From: Fibrobacter sp. UWEL
GTDB lineage: Bacteria; Fibrobacterota; Fibrobacteria; Fibrobacterales; Fibrobacteraceae
Length of the DNA stretch: 64,000 nucleotides
NCBI RefSeq assembly: GCF_900142535.1
Contig: NZ_FRBE01000011.1
Coordinates: forward strand, 61,276 to 125,275
Direction: 5' to 3'
How positions within the stretch are numbered: position 1 is the stretch's first letter; each line of letters opens with the position of its first letter. The translations under genes were made by a program, and so were the position numbers. This document shows, piece after piece, positions 56,007 to 64,000 of this stretch. The notes below the pieces were generated by a model. The model saw only the letters and a list, made by a program, of their open reading frames with translations, did no database searches and was not told the origin of the DNA.

Positions 56007-57287
56007 ATGTCTCAGAATCTTCACTTTGAAACTCTTCAGCTCCACGTTGGCCAGGAAACCGCAGACCCCGCAACCGATTCTCGCGCAGTTCCTATTTACG
56101 CAACCACCTCTTATGTGTTCCACAACTCTCAGCATGCTGCAGACCGCTTCGGCCTCCGCGACGCTGGTAACATCTACGGTCGTTTGACCAACTCCACCCA
56201 GGGCGTTTTCGAACAGCGTATCGCTGCCCTGGAAGGTGGTTCCGCAGCTCTGGCCGTTGCAAGTGGCGCCGCTGCAATTACCTACGCCATTGAAGCTATC
56301 GCTCAGGCTGGTGATCACGTTGTAGCTCAGAAGACCATTTACGGTGGCTCCTACAACCTCCTGAAGCACACTCTTCGCCCCTTCGGTGTTGAAACTACTT
56401 TCGTAGACACTCACAATCTGGCCGAAGTTGAAGCTGCCATCAAGGAAAATACCAAGATTCTTTATCTGGAAACTCTGGGCAACCCCAATTCCGACGTTTC
56501 CGATATCGACGCTTTGATCGAACTTGCTCACAAGCATGGCTTGGCTGTCATTGTTGATAACACCTTCGGTACTCCGTACCTGTTCCGCCCCTTCGAACAT
56601 GGTGCAGACGTGGTTGTTCATTCCGCTACTAAGTTCATCGGTGGCCACGGTACTACTCTGGGCGGCATCATTATCGAATCCGGCAAGACCAACTGGAAGT
56701 CCGGCAAGTTCCCCACCATCGCTAACCCGAACGTTAGCTATCATGGCGTAAGCTTCGCCGATGCAGTTCCGGGTGCAGCATTCGTAACTTACATCCGCGC
56801 AATTCTCCTCCGTGACCAGGGCGCTGCAATTTCTCCGTTCGCTGCTTGGGCATTGATCCAGGGTACTGAAACTCTGTCCCTCCGTATCGAACGCCACATC
56901 GAAAATACTAACAAGGTTGTGGAATTCCTCTCCAAGCACCCCAAGGTTGCTTCCGTGAGCCACCCCAGCCTCCCGACCCATCCGGACCACGCAAACTTCA
57001 AGAAGTACTTCCCCAAGGGCGGCGCCTCCATCTTTACCTTTGAAATCAAGGGCGGTCAGGCAGAAGCTTGGAAGTTCATCGACAACCTGAAGATCTTCAG
57101 CCTGCTGGCAAACGTTGCTGACGTGAAGAGCCTGGTGATTCATCCGTATACCACCACTCATTCCGAACTGAATGAAGAAGAATTCAAGGAACAGAATATC
57201 ACTCCGTCCACCATCCGCCTCTCCATCGGTACTGAACACATCGATGACATCATCGCGGATTTGGAACAGGCTCTGGCACAAGTTTAA
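56007..57287 (+). CDS. metY: O-acetylhomoserine sulfhydrylase
   Basis: A 426-residue PLP enzyme making homocysteine from O-acetylhomoserine and sulfide (methionine synthesis). Signatures: LHFETLQLHVGQETADPATDSRAVPIYATTSY N-terminal block, SGAAAITYAIEAI, DNTFGTPYLFRPFEHGADVV and the PLP-binding HSATKFIGGHGTT (Lys about 208). C-terminal SLVIHPYTTTHSEL...LSIGTEHIDDI is typical of the MetY rather than MetB branch. AGGAATTTTAAAC before ATG. First gene of the sulfur cluster, behind a long 450-base leader region. Confidence 0.95.
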   Translation: MSQNLHFETLQLHVGQETADPATDSRAVPIYATTSYVFHNSQHAADRFGLRDAGNIYGRLTNSTQGVFEQRIAALEGGSAALAVASGAAAITYAIEAIAQAGDHVVAQKTIYGGSYNLLKHTLRPFGVETTFVDTHNLAEVEAAIKENTKILYLETLGNPNSDVSDIDALIELAHKHGLAVIVDNTFGTPYLFRPFEHGADVVVHSATKFIGGHGTTLGGIIIESGKTNWKSGKFPTIANPNVSYHGVSFADAVPGAAFVTYIRAILLRDQGAAISPFAAWALIQGTETLSLRIERHIENTNKVVEFLSKHPKVASVSHPSLPTHPDHANFKKYFPKGGASIFTFEIKGGQAEAWKFIDNLKIFSLLANVADVKSLVIHPYTTTHSELNEEEFKEQNITPSTIRLSIGTEHIDDIIADLEQALAQV

Positions 57288-57331
57288 TTAAACGGATCAA
57301 AAAACAAATTTTAAAATAAAGGATTTCAAAA

Positions 57332-58264
57332 ATGTCTAAGATTTATACCTCTGCAGATCAGCTCATCGGTCACACCCCGCTCCTGGAACTCACTCACATC
57401 GAAGCCGCAAACAACCTCGGTGCAAAGGTTCTCGCAAAGCTTGAATACTTCAACCCCGCTGGCTCCGTGAAGGACCGTATCGCTAAGGGTATCCTTGACG
57501 ATGCTGAACAGTCCGGCAAGCTGAAGCCCGGTGCAGTAATCATCGAACCCACCTCCGGTAACACCGGTATCGGTCTTGCTTCTGTTGCTGCTGCTCGCGG
57601 CTACCGCATCATCATCGTGATGCCCGAAACCATGAGCGTTGAACGTCGCCAGATCATCAAGGCTTACGGTGCTGAACTCGTTCTTACCGAAGGTGCAAAG
57701 GGCATGAAGGGCGCTATCGCTCGTGCAAACGAACTTGCTGCCGAAATCCCCAACAGCTTCATTCCTGGCCAGTTCGTGAACCCGGCTAACCCGGCAACTC
57801 ACCGCGCTACTACCGGTCCGGAAATCTGGGAAGACACCGATGGTAAGGTTGATATCTTCGTGGCTGGTGTTGGTACTGGTGGTACCGTTTCCGGCGTGGG
57901 TCAGTATCTGAAGTCCAAGAACCCCAACGTGAAGGTTGTTGCCGTTGAACCTGCTTCTTCTCCGGTTCTCTCCAAGGGTACTGCTGGCGCTCATAAGATC
58001 CAGGGTATTGGTGCAGGCTTTGTTCCTGACACTCTCGATACTAAGGTTTATGACGAAATCATCGCCGTCGAAAACGAAGCTGCTTTCGAATCTGGTCGCG
58101 AAATCGGCCACAAGGAAGGCGTGCTGGTAGGTATCTCTTCCGGTGCTGCTCTCTGGGCTGCTAAGGAATTGGCAAAGCGTCCGGAAAACAAGGGCAAGAC
58201 CATCGTGGCTCTTCTCCCGGATACCGGCGATCGCTACCTGTCTACTGCACTGTTCGCTGAATAA
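57332..58264 (+). CDS. cysK: Cysteine synthase A
   Basis: A 310-residue PLP enzyme forming cysteine from O-acetylserine and sulfide. Seen: IGHTPLLEL start, [14 protein letters not shown] with the PLP Lys (about 44), [37 protein letters not shown] (phosphate-binding loop) and [16 protein letters not shown]. 45 bases after metY with AAAGGA before the ATG; closed by a terminator at 58315. Codon use indicates strong expression. Confidence 0.96.
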   Translation: MSKIYTSADQLIGHTPLLELTHIEAANNLGAKVLAKLEYFNPAGSVKDRIAKGILDDAEQSGKLKPGAVIIEPTSGNTGIGLASVAAARGYRIIIVMPETMSVERRQIIKAYGAELVLTEGAKGMKGAIARANELAAEIPNSFIPGQFVNPANPATHRATTGPEIWEDTDGKVDIFVAGVGTGGTVSGVGQYLKSKNPNVKVVAVEPASSPVLSKGTAGAHKIQGIGAGFVPDTLDTKVYDEIIAVENEAAFESGREIGHKEGVLVGISSGAALWAAKELAKRPENKGKTIVALLPDTGDRYLSTALFAE

Positions 58265-58314
58265 TTTAAGGTCGTAAGGACCCGCTCTTACCACAAGTTG
58301 GTTAATGTCGAGTG

Positions 58315-58353
58315 AAAAACGCTGGAAAGCATCATTAGCTTTCTGGCGTTTTT
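58315..58353 (+). terminator. Terminator between the two cysK genes
   Basis: AAAACGCTGGAAAGC-ATCATTA-GCTTTCTGGCGTTTTTTT, one internal mismatch. Confidence 0.85.
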
Positions 58354-58396
58354 TTAATATTTAGACATAGTTTAAACATATCACGAGATGGTTTCT

Positions 58397-59329
58397 ATGT
58401 CTAAAATTTATACCTCTGTCGACCAGCTGATTGGCCATACTCCTCTCCTGGAACTTTGCAACATCGAAAAGAAGAACAATCTGGACGCAAAAATCCTGGC
58501 GAAGCTGGAATACTTGAACCCCGCAGGATCCATCAAGGATCGCGTGGCAAAGAAGATGATGGACGAGGCGGAAAAGTCCGGCAAGTTGACCAAGGATTCT
58601 GTGATCATCGAGCCTACTTCTGGTAATACTGGCATTGGCCTTGCCGCAGTGGCTGCTGCCCGCGGTTATCGCGTGATTATTGTGATGCCTGATTCCATGA
58701 GCAGGGAACGTTGCATCTTGATGACTGCCTACGGTGCTGAACTTGTGTTGAGCGAAGGCGCCAAGGGCATGGCCGGCTGCATTGAAAAGGCTGAAGAACT
58801 TTTGCGGACCATTCCCAACAGCTTTATTGCAGGCCAGTTCGTAAACCCTGCAAATCCCGCTGCCCATGTGGAATCCACCGGCCCAGAAATTTGGGAAGAT
58901 ACCGATGGTAACGTGGACATCTTTGTGGCGGGTGTCGGCACCGGCGGCACCATTACGGGAACTGGCGAATATTTGAAGTCCAAGAATCCCAATGTGAAGA
59001 TTGTAGCTGTGGAACCTGCTACTTCTCCGCTGCTCTCCAAGGGCGTTGCAGGCCCCCATAAGCTTCAGGGCATTGGTGCAAATTTTGTTCCCGAAATTCT
59101 GAACACCAAGATCCTTGACGAAATCATTGCGGTGGAAGCTGACCCTGCATATGAATGCGCTCGAGAGATTGGAAAGACCGAAGGCGTGCTGGTGGGCATT
59201 TCTGCTGGCGCCGCTCTCTGGGCTGCCAAGGAATTGGCAAAGCGCCCCGAAAACAAGGGCAAGAACATTGTGGTGATCCTGCCTGATACTGGCGACCGCT
59301 ATTTGTCTACGGAACTGTTCGCAGAGTAA
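58397..59329 (+). CDS. cysK: Cysteine synthase, second copy
   Basis: A 310-residue paralogue of the preceding enzyme and closely similar along its whole length ([20 protein letters not shown] against [20 protein letters not shown]). PLP Lys in [32 protein letters not shown] and [17 protein letters not shown] are kept, so it should be active. Differences cluster in the substrate-proximal [21 protein letters not shown] at 58397 aligns with the first copy; an ATG three codons earlier is less likely. Its own terminator follows. A tandem duplication with separate transcripts. Confidence 0.95.
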   Translation: MSKIYTSVDQLIGHTPLLELCNIEKKNNLDAKILAKLEYLNPAGSIKDRVAKKMMDEAEKSGKLTKDSVIIEPTSGNTGIGLAAVAAARGYRVIIVMPDSMSRERCILMTAYGAELVLSEGAKGMAGCIEKAEELLRTIPNSFIAGQFVNPANPAAHVESTGPEIWEDTDGNVDIFVAGVGTGGTITGTGEYLKSKNPNVKIVAVEPATSPLLSKGVAGPHKLQGIGANFVPEILNTKILDEIIAVEADPAYECAREIGKTEGVLVGISAGAALWAAKELAKRPENKGKNIVVILPDTGDRYLSTELFAE

Positions 59330-59332
59330 TGG

Positions 59333-59385
59333 TTCGGCAAGCTCACCAACCTTGGTTCGGCCCTTCGGCTCCGCTCAGGGACCTT
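59333..59385. repeat. Dispersed repeat
   Basis: GGTTCGGCAAGCTCACCAACCTTGG...CTTCGGCTCCGCTCAGGGACCTT, similar to 22879-22905 and to the insert in the leuS remnant near 50957. Confidence 0.7.
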
Positions 59386-59387
59386 GT

Positions 59388-59430
59388 TAAAAACGCTAGG
59401 ATGCACAAGGCTTCCTAGCGTTTTTTTTTG
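59388..59430. terminator. Terminator after the second cysK
   Basis: AAACGCTAGGA...TCCTAGCGTTTTTTTTT, 10-bp perfect core. Confidence 0.9.
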
Positions 59431-59450
59431 CTTCGTTTTTTTACAAGTGG

Positions 59451-61094
59451 TTACTTGCAAAACTTGTTGTAGAATTCATCGATTTCGATGGGCTTGGAGT
59501 AGTAATAGCCTTGCAAACTGGTGACGGCCAGTTCACGCAACTTATCTCGCATACCTTCTGTTTCAATACCTTCGGCGCAAACTTCTGCAGAGAAGGATTT
59601 GGCCAGGTCACTGATGAATCGTACGGTATTGCAATCCTTCTCGTCGTTTTCAACGTTCATGACGTAGCCGCGGTCGATTTTCACGGTGTTCACGGGTAAG
59701 TCACGGAGAATTCCCAGAGAAGAGAAGCCTGTACCGAAATCGTCCAGGGCAACGCGGATGCCTTGATCCCGAAGCGTTTCGAAAATTTTCTTCAGATGAC
59801 TGATGTTCAGCAGGCGGCAGCGTTCAGTGATTTCCAGGCAGAGGTTCTTGGCGGGGAATTGCGTTTCTTTCAGGATGTCGATTACATCCTGGGAGAAATT
59901 GCCCTTTTCAAGCTGTGCGTAGGACAGGTTCACGTTGATTACGAAGTCGGGATTCTTGTCGAGAATCTTCTTGCAATCAATGAGGGACTGCTTTAGAATC
60001 CACTTGCCCAATTCCGGGAAGAGGCTATCCTGTTCCAATACGGGAATGAAGGACATGGGAGGAACTACTCCGTATTCCTCGTGACGCCAGCGGATCAAAG
60101 CTTCGGCGCCTTTCAACTTTTCGGTCTTGGTGTCCACTACCGGCTGGTAGCAGAGATAGAATCCCTTGCAGTTGTCGATGATACAATTGCGGATGAAGTT
60201 GATTCTCTTCAGGTTGTCCTTCTGTTCGTCATTGAGGGCATCCTGGAAGAGGAACAGATCTCCATGGCGGGTATTCTTGGATTCTGCAAAGGCGAACTTC
60301 AGGCAGGAATAAACCGTGTCCGCATTTACAGAGAAGTCGTTGATGCTAACCGCACCTGCACAAAGTGAAAGGGCGATGCGGTCGGATGCAACATAGAAGT
60401 TCTGTGCCACGAGATCCTGCACGTCACGATAGATGGCGTTTAGATCCTCGATGGAACTGTTTTCGGAAATGACTGCGAACTTGGTTCCGTCCATACGGTA
60501 GGTGATGCCCATACCGCGGAACGCCTGCTGGAGAATGGAACCAAACTTGCGGAGAATTCTGTTACCAAAAGCGTAGTTGTAGATGTCATTTGCTCTGGAG
60601 AAATCTTCCAGACCAATCATGATGATACTGATTTCCTGCTTCTTCCATAGGCTGCTCTTGATGTCTTCCAGGAATCCGTACAGACTGCGAAGATTCGTGA
60701 TGGAATCAGTGTAATTCAGGCAGTCGTGATTCTTGATAATTCCACAGAAGTAGGCGGGGGTTCCGTCGTTATCGGGAAGAATGACGCCGCTGCAGGTGCA
60801 AAGGACGTACTTTCCATCTTTTGCCTTGGCTCGATATTGGATATTGTGGCTCTTTTCGCGTCCTTCGAAAAGGTCTGCAATATTAGCTTCAAAATCCTCC
60901 CGATCGTCGGGGCTGATGTGGTCAATCCAGATGCTGGCTGCATTTTCCATATACTCGCCGGGGAGACCGAAGTAGTCAACTGCGGCCTTGGACCATCTAG
61001 AGAAATCGTTCTTGACGTCACATACATAGACGTATGCGCCATCAGCGGCGATGGAGTATGCTTCAAAAAGAGCGTCGAGTTTTTGCGTATTCAT
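59451..61094 (-). CDS. PAS-GGDEF-EAL cyclic-di-GMP phosphodiesterase
   Basis: A 547-residue cytoplasmic protein: PAS domain (about 15-125, DVKNDFSRWSKAAVDYFGLPG), GGDEF domain with degenerate motif RMDGTKFAVI (so no cyclase activity expected), then EAL domain with GAEALIRWRH, NVNLSY, LCLEITERCRLL, ALDDFGTGFSSLG, VKIDRGYV, AEGIETE and LQGYYYSKPI - all catalytic residues present. It should degrade cyclic-di-GMP. GGAGGCACAAA precedes the ATG. It lies 12 bases after the FIST-GGDEF gene. Confidence 0.95.
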   Translation of the reverse strand: MNTQKLDALFEAYSIAADGAYVYVCDVKNDFSRWSKAAVDYFGLPGEYMENAASIWIDHISPDDREDFEANIADLFEGREKSHNIQYRAKAKDGKYVLCTCSGVILPDNDGTPAYFCGIIKNHDCLNYTDSITNLRSLYGFLEDIKSSLWKKQEISIIMIGLEDFSRANDIYNYAFGNRILRKFGSILQQAFRGMGITYRMDGTKFAVISENSSIEDLNAIYRDVQDLVAQNFYVASDRIALSLCAGAVSINDFSVNADTVYSCLKFAFAESKNTRHGDLFLFQDALNDEQKDNLKRINFIRNCIIDNCKGFYLCYQPVVDTKTEKLKGAEALIRWRHEEYGVVPPMSFIPVLEQDSLFPELGKWILKQSLIDCKKILDKNPDFVINVNLSYAQLEKGNFSQDVIDILKETQFPAKNLCLEITERCRLLNISHLKKIFETLRDQGIRVALDDFGTGFSSLGILRDLPVNTVKIDRGYVMNVENDEKDCNTVRFISDLAKSFSAEVCAEGIETEGMRDKLRELAVTSLQGYYYSKPIEIDEFYNKFCK

Positions 61095-61106
61095 TTTGTG
61101 CCTCCA

Positions 61107-62864
61107 TTACCCAATATAAACCTGGTTTTTACCATTGTTCTTCGCTTCGTATAGAGCGCTGTCTACTCGTACGCTGACCATATCGGCGCTTTCGCCACGA
61201 AGGGCTTCTACAACGCCGATACTGATGGTTTTGCGGCGAGCCATTGGGAACATAATTGCTGCAAATGTGGTACGGATTTCGTTGGCGATTTCGGCTGCTT
61301 TTTCGCAGTCAACGTCAGGAAGGACCACCATAAATTCTTCACCACCCCATCTTCCACAGGATGCTTCGGGGTTGTGCTTTTGGACTACTTCCTTAATGAC
61401 CTTTGTCAAACCGAGAATGACGTTGTCACCTTCTTTGTGACCGTAGGTATCGTTGACCATCTTGAAATTATCAATGTCCATCATAATGAGGGATACTTTC
61501 TTGTTGGCTTCATTAAACTGTTTAAGTGCACTGATAATTCTACGCTGGGTTTCTGCGCGGTTATAAAGGGTGGTAAGGCTGTCTTCAATGGCCATCTTCG
61601 CCAGCTTCTGGTTGGCTTCCGCTAGTTCTGCGGTGGCGGCGTCAATGAAGGTGGCTAGGCGGTTAATCATGGATACCTTACCAGAGAAAGTCTCGGAAGA
61701 CATCTTGAATTGGGAGGTCTCTTCAATAGCTCCTTCACGCATGGCTGCTATGACCAGAGTGACATTGTGCTGGATCAATTCGTTTTCGCAACGGAGAAAT
61801 TCTCCGGAGGTGTAGAAACCGGAAGTGGGAGCAATGCTCTGGAAGGGCTCTGTTTCTTTACTAATCTCGTCGTTGCCCCAGAAAGTTCTACGGGCGGCGC
61901 AGGAAAACACCTTTAGAATTTCAGGCTGGAATTTGGCAATTTCGCGCCCGCCTTCCTCAATGCAGTTCAGGATGGTCCATGGATCTCCATAGGCAATTCT
62001 TGCGTAGACATCTTGTTCAATATTAGACGTCATGGTGAGAGAGCCGTCGTCATTACTTGCAATAGGAGCTCTCAGAATATTGATTCCATGATGTTTATAG
62101 AAGAACGGAAATTCTAGAGTATTGTAGAAGAAATGCTCATTATTAGGAATATTCAGGTATTTATAGTAAGCGTCATAGGCCGGTTTTCCATCCAGCTCCT
62201 GCAAGATGCTTCCATTTGCCTTGGTCACATGGAATTCTCGTCCTAGAGGCTTCCATCCGGTAATATGTGTGGTATGGACGATAAGATCGTCACCGCCGGT
62301 AAGTAGGAAGATAACGCCCTTTTCTGAATATCCCTTGGCCTTTGAAAAAACACAGGCATTGTCATTATTGATGTCTATGTTGAAGGCTCCGCCGCCAAAA
62401 ATTTGAATATCGGGATTGATATCGTTGCAAGCTTCGCAGAAAGGGGTCATGGACATCCCGCGAAGGGTTGCCAAAAGTTCAATCGCCTTGACCCAGGGGC
62501 GCTTTTCCAGTTCCTTTTTAAGGTTTTCCACAACATCGATAGCGGAATCCTCGGTGAGGGTATACTGCAATAGGTGCGCTTGAGTGGAGGGGTATTCGCA
62601 GACCGTGCATACTACCACGAAGGGTGAATCGGAAAGTCTGCCTTCGGTAATGGTACCATTGGTGGAACAGCCTAGATAGAGGGCATCCGGCATCTCGCTT
62701 TCAATAATTTCGCTGGCTAACTCAATTTGCTCGCGATCTGTGTTTTCTGCGTAGATACTGAAAACCACGGAGGATGTCACCTTGGACATTCTCCACTGTT
62801 TGATTTTGTCGAGCTCCTTTTTGAGCTTGCCGACACCGGAAAATTCGAATTGAAATTGCTTCAC
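61107..62864 (-). CDS. FIST-GGDEF diguanylate cyclase
   Basis: A 585-residue protein with N-terminal FIST sensor domains (about 25-400: FSIYAENTDREQIELASEII, YLGCSTNGTITEGRLSDSPF, PDIQIFGGGAFNIDIN, SCAARRTFWGNDEIS), a helical linker and a C-terminal GGDEF domain (DSLTTLYNRAETQRRI, motif GRWGGEEFMVVLPDVD). FIST is thought to sense small ligands such as amino acids, often in the cytoplasm. Start is GTG at 62864 with AAGG-rich upstream sequence. It pairs with the EAL protein just downstream, giving making and breaking of cyclic-di-GMP in one operon. Confidence 0.93.
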   Translation of the reverse strand: MKQFQFEFSGVGKLKKELDKIKQWRMSKVTSSVVFSIYAENTDREQIELASEIIESEMPDALYLGCSTNGTITEGRLSDSPFVVVCTVCEYPSTQAHLLQYTLTEDSAIDVVENLKKELEKRPWVKAIELLATLRGMSMTPFCEACNDINPDIQIFGGGAFNIDINNDNACVFSKAKGYSEKGVIFLLTGGDDLIVHTTHITGWKPLGREFHVTKANGSILQELDGKPAYDAYYKYLNIPNNEHFFYNTLEFPFFYKHHGINILRAPIASNDDGSLTMTSNIEQDVYARIAYGDPWTILNCIEEGGREIAKFQPEILKVFSCAARRTFWGNDEISKETEPFQSIAPTSGFYTSGEFLRCENELIQHNVTLVIAAMREGAIEETSQFKMSSETFSGKVSMINRLATFIDAATAELAEANQKLAKMAIEDSLTTLYNRAETQRRIISALKQFNEANKKVSLIMMDIDNFKMVNDTYGHKEGDNVILGLTKVIKEVVQKHNPEASCGRWGGEEFMVVLPDVDCEKAAEIANEIRTTFAAIMFPMARRKTISIGVVEALRGESADMVSVRVDSALYEAKNNGKNQVYIG

Positions 62865-62969
62865 CTTATGGAACTAGATTTTATTATGAGCTAATTTCCA
62901 GGGGAGGTGGAATGTATATATTCCAACTTGGATGAATAAACGGGTATTTTAACGGAAAAGGGAAAAAAA

Positions 62970-62990
62970 GTCGCACCTTTTGGGTGCGAC
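62970..62990 (-). terminator. Terminator of the truncated minus-strand gene
   Basis: GTCGCACC-TTTT-GGGTGCGAC followed on the minus strand by TTTTTTTCC. Confidence 0.85.
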
Positions 62991-63008
62991 AGTTCCGAAA
63001 AAAGCAGA

Positions 63009-63158
63009 CTACCTTACTATATAGAAGGCTTTTTCCTTGTGCTTGAGCCGGAATGCATCACGAGCCTCCTGGGGAGATGTTGCGTTCACGGTTCCCATCA
63101 GTTTACCCTGCATATTGTAAATCTTGTAGGCTCCCATATGAGCAGTATTTAAATGGGA
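63009..63158 (-). pseudogene. C-terminal tail of a secreted Fibrobacter protein
   Basis: The minus strand reads SHLNTAHMGAYKIYNMQGK followed by LMGTVNATSPQEARDAF and ends KEKAFYIVR-stop. This resembles the 'GxYxIxdMQGkxxG...xGxYxvr' tail seen at the end of many secreted Fibrobacter glycoside hydrolases and binding proteins, analogous to sorting domains. The rest of the gene is missing: upstream sequence passes directly into a 130-bp inverted-repeat element. Confidence 0.7.
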
Positions 63159-63288
63159 AAGTATTACTTTAATGTGTAAGTGCCCGGATGTGACATTTGA
63201 GTTTGCATTTCAAATAAGCGATTGTCATTTTTTCTATCATTTTAACCGTACTTATTAACATTGCTTTCACAACACGAAAGTAATACTT
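63159..63288. mobile_element. Candidate 130-bp inverted-repeat element
   Basis: Ends AAGTATTACTTT (63159-63170) and AAAGTAATACTT (63277-63288) are perfect 12-bp inverted repeats, with further partial match inward (TGTGTAAG against TGTTGTGAAAG). The interior is AT-rich and non-coding. It sits exactly at the break point of two gene fragments that point away from it. No clear target duplication is visible. Confidence 0.5.
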
Positions 63289-63633
63289 CACCAGAAGAAG
63301 ATTGCTTACCTGGGCATTACCGGTATGAGCGATGGCACTTGCCCCTACAACGGTAATGAAAGCAAGAAGAGAGGCGGTTTCTTCTGCGCATCTCTCCATG
63401 CAGAAAACAACGGCTGCGATATGCCTGCTGGCCCCAATGCCATTACCAAGACAAATGCGGGTAGTAAAACCCATGTGGAATACAATTTCAAGAACTGCGA
63501 CGCTGGTTATCCGGTTAAGTACATTACCTTCGACGGCGGCCATATTGCGGCTCCCACCGATGGCCAAACTTCTGATGACGGCCTGAAAACCTGGGCACCT
63601 GCTGCCATGTGGGATTTCTTTAGCCAGTTCTAA
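63289..63633 (+). pseudogene. C-terminal fragment of a CE1-type esterase
   Basis: The open frame reads HQKKIAYLGITGMSDGTCPY at its start and ends YITFDGGHIAAPTDGQ...WAPAAMWDFFSQF. GGH carries the catalytic His of carbohydrate-esterase family 1/PHB-depolymerase-like enzymes, and the MSDG...Y segment the acid residue region. The nucleophile half is absent, so it is inactive. Internal ATG at 63325 gives a 102-codon frame but no ribosome site. Fibrobacter uses such esterases to deacetylate xylan. Confidence 0.75.
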
Positions 63634-63662
63634 AAACGAATTCTCACACCAAAACACCAACA

Positions 63663-63700
63663 AAGGATCCTGAGGAATTTTTCTCGGGATTCTTTTTGTA
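63663..63700 (+). terminator. Terminator after the esterase fragment
   Basis: AGGATCCTGAG...CTCGGGATTCT followed by TTTTG, two mismatches. Confidence 0.65.
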
Positions 63701-63898
63701 ATACTAGCACTGTATTCGTGCATTAGTGCGTTATAAGAAAAATCTATAGAACGTGCTAGAAATTAAGTATTGGACAAAGGGTATAAATTTCGTTTATATT
63801 TGGCGCCATCTAAGAAATGACTCTTAGTTGAATTTCTGTCTTTAATGACAGCGTGGTGGTTTTCTTAAACCCTGCGAACACATGAAAAGGAAAGACAA

Positions 63899-63931
63899 AT
63901 GACTCGGCGATTTCTAATCGCTAACGCATAA
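63899..63931 (+). pseudogene. Possible gene start cut by the IS element
   Basis: After a TTTATATTTGGCGCC promoter (63797 region) and AAAGGAAAGACAA comes ATGACTCGGCGATTTCTAAT, opening MTRRFLIANA and stopping inside sequence that belongs to the IS30-like element. It may be the first codons of a gene interrupted at about 63915. Very short, low confidence. Confidence 0.25.
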
Positions 63932-64000
63932 TGTTGAACTTTTTCAAAAGATACTCATTTGGTGTTAGGTAGTCAAGCCTTTTTCTTGGTCTATTGTTCA
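63921..64000 (-). CDS. IS30-like transposase, C-terminal end (partial)
   Basis: The minus strand gives NNRPRKRLDYLTPNEYLLKK, then FNIMR and a stop at 63921. 'LNNRPRK.LxxxTPxEy' is the hallmark C-terminus of IS30-family transposases. The gene continues beyond the right edge of the window, so completeness is unknown. The end of the element must lie just left of 63921. Confidence 0.8.
   Translation of the reverse strand, partial: NNRPRKRLDYLTPNEYLLKKFNIMR

Overview
The window most likely comes from a Fibrobacter species, a fibre-degrading gut bacterium. This rests on protein families largely confined to that phylum: two FISUMP-type lipoproteins (3150-4979, 14878-16260), a TIGR02147 regulator (2307-3140), a carbohydrate-esterase remnant near 63.3 kb, and a remnant tail resembling the C-terminal domain of secreted Fibrobacter enzymes. 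Housekeeping genes are aroA, pgi, leuS, metY, two cysK copies and tRNA-His. Recurrent -10 boxes of the form TATATT, often only 6-10 bases before a start codon, suggest that leaderless mRNAs are common.

Layout. 0-1.7 kb: end of a LlaJI-like restriction locus. 1.8-5 kb: small antitoxin-like gene, candidate RNA, regulator plus FISUMP lipoprotein. 5.2-9.1 kb: DUF4143 ATPase with an operator-like repeat array, tRNA-His, a zinc-ribbon protein, a ComEC-like metallo-beta-lactamase and an acyl-ACP thioesterase. 9.1-14.3 kb: aroA, a membrane-tethered solute-binding protein and a PBP4/DUF1460 fusion, closely spaced. 14.3-19.3 kb: small and lipoprotein genes, an oxidoreductase carrying an in-frame repeat, and a GNAT toxin-antitoxin-like pair. 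19.5-24.9 kb: AlbA-domain ATPase with operators, pgi, a 42-residue membrane peptide, and an ECF sigma/anti-sigma/Spy-like operon. 25-28.5 kb: a complete Mla-type lipid ABC transporter (permease, ATPase, MCE protein, lipoprotein). 28.5-31 kb: DUF1538 membrane protein with two PII-like proteins. 31-37 kb: membrane/spermidine-synthase fusion, a 144-bp tandem repeat, two outer-membrane beta-barrel paralogues, a lipoprotein.

37.2-51.5 kb is an accessory island bracketed by intact leuS and a diverged, damaged copy of the leuS 3' end in the same orientation. It holds orphan immunity-like genes (one frameshifted), a second DUF4143 ATPase, the RNA phosphotransferase KptA, and a type III restriction-modification system. 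Its mod gene is split by a 311-bp non-coding element with perfect inverted ends and a 6-bp target duplication. Removing the element and one duplicate restores one open reading frame. A nested inverted-repeat structure lies upstream of mod.

51.6-64 kb: Fic protein, acyltransferase, a Cache/HAMP/GGDEF cyclase, the sulfur-assimilation genes metY-cysK-cysK behind a possible leader peptide, and a FIST-GGDEF plus GGDEF-EAL pair that would make and destroy cyclic-di-GMP. The end holds remnants of secreted enzymes around a 130-bp inverted-repeat element, and the tail of an IS30-like transposase. Dispersed palindromic repeats (GTCATCC...GGATC type) are scattered throughout, and several have entered reading frames.
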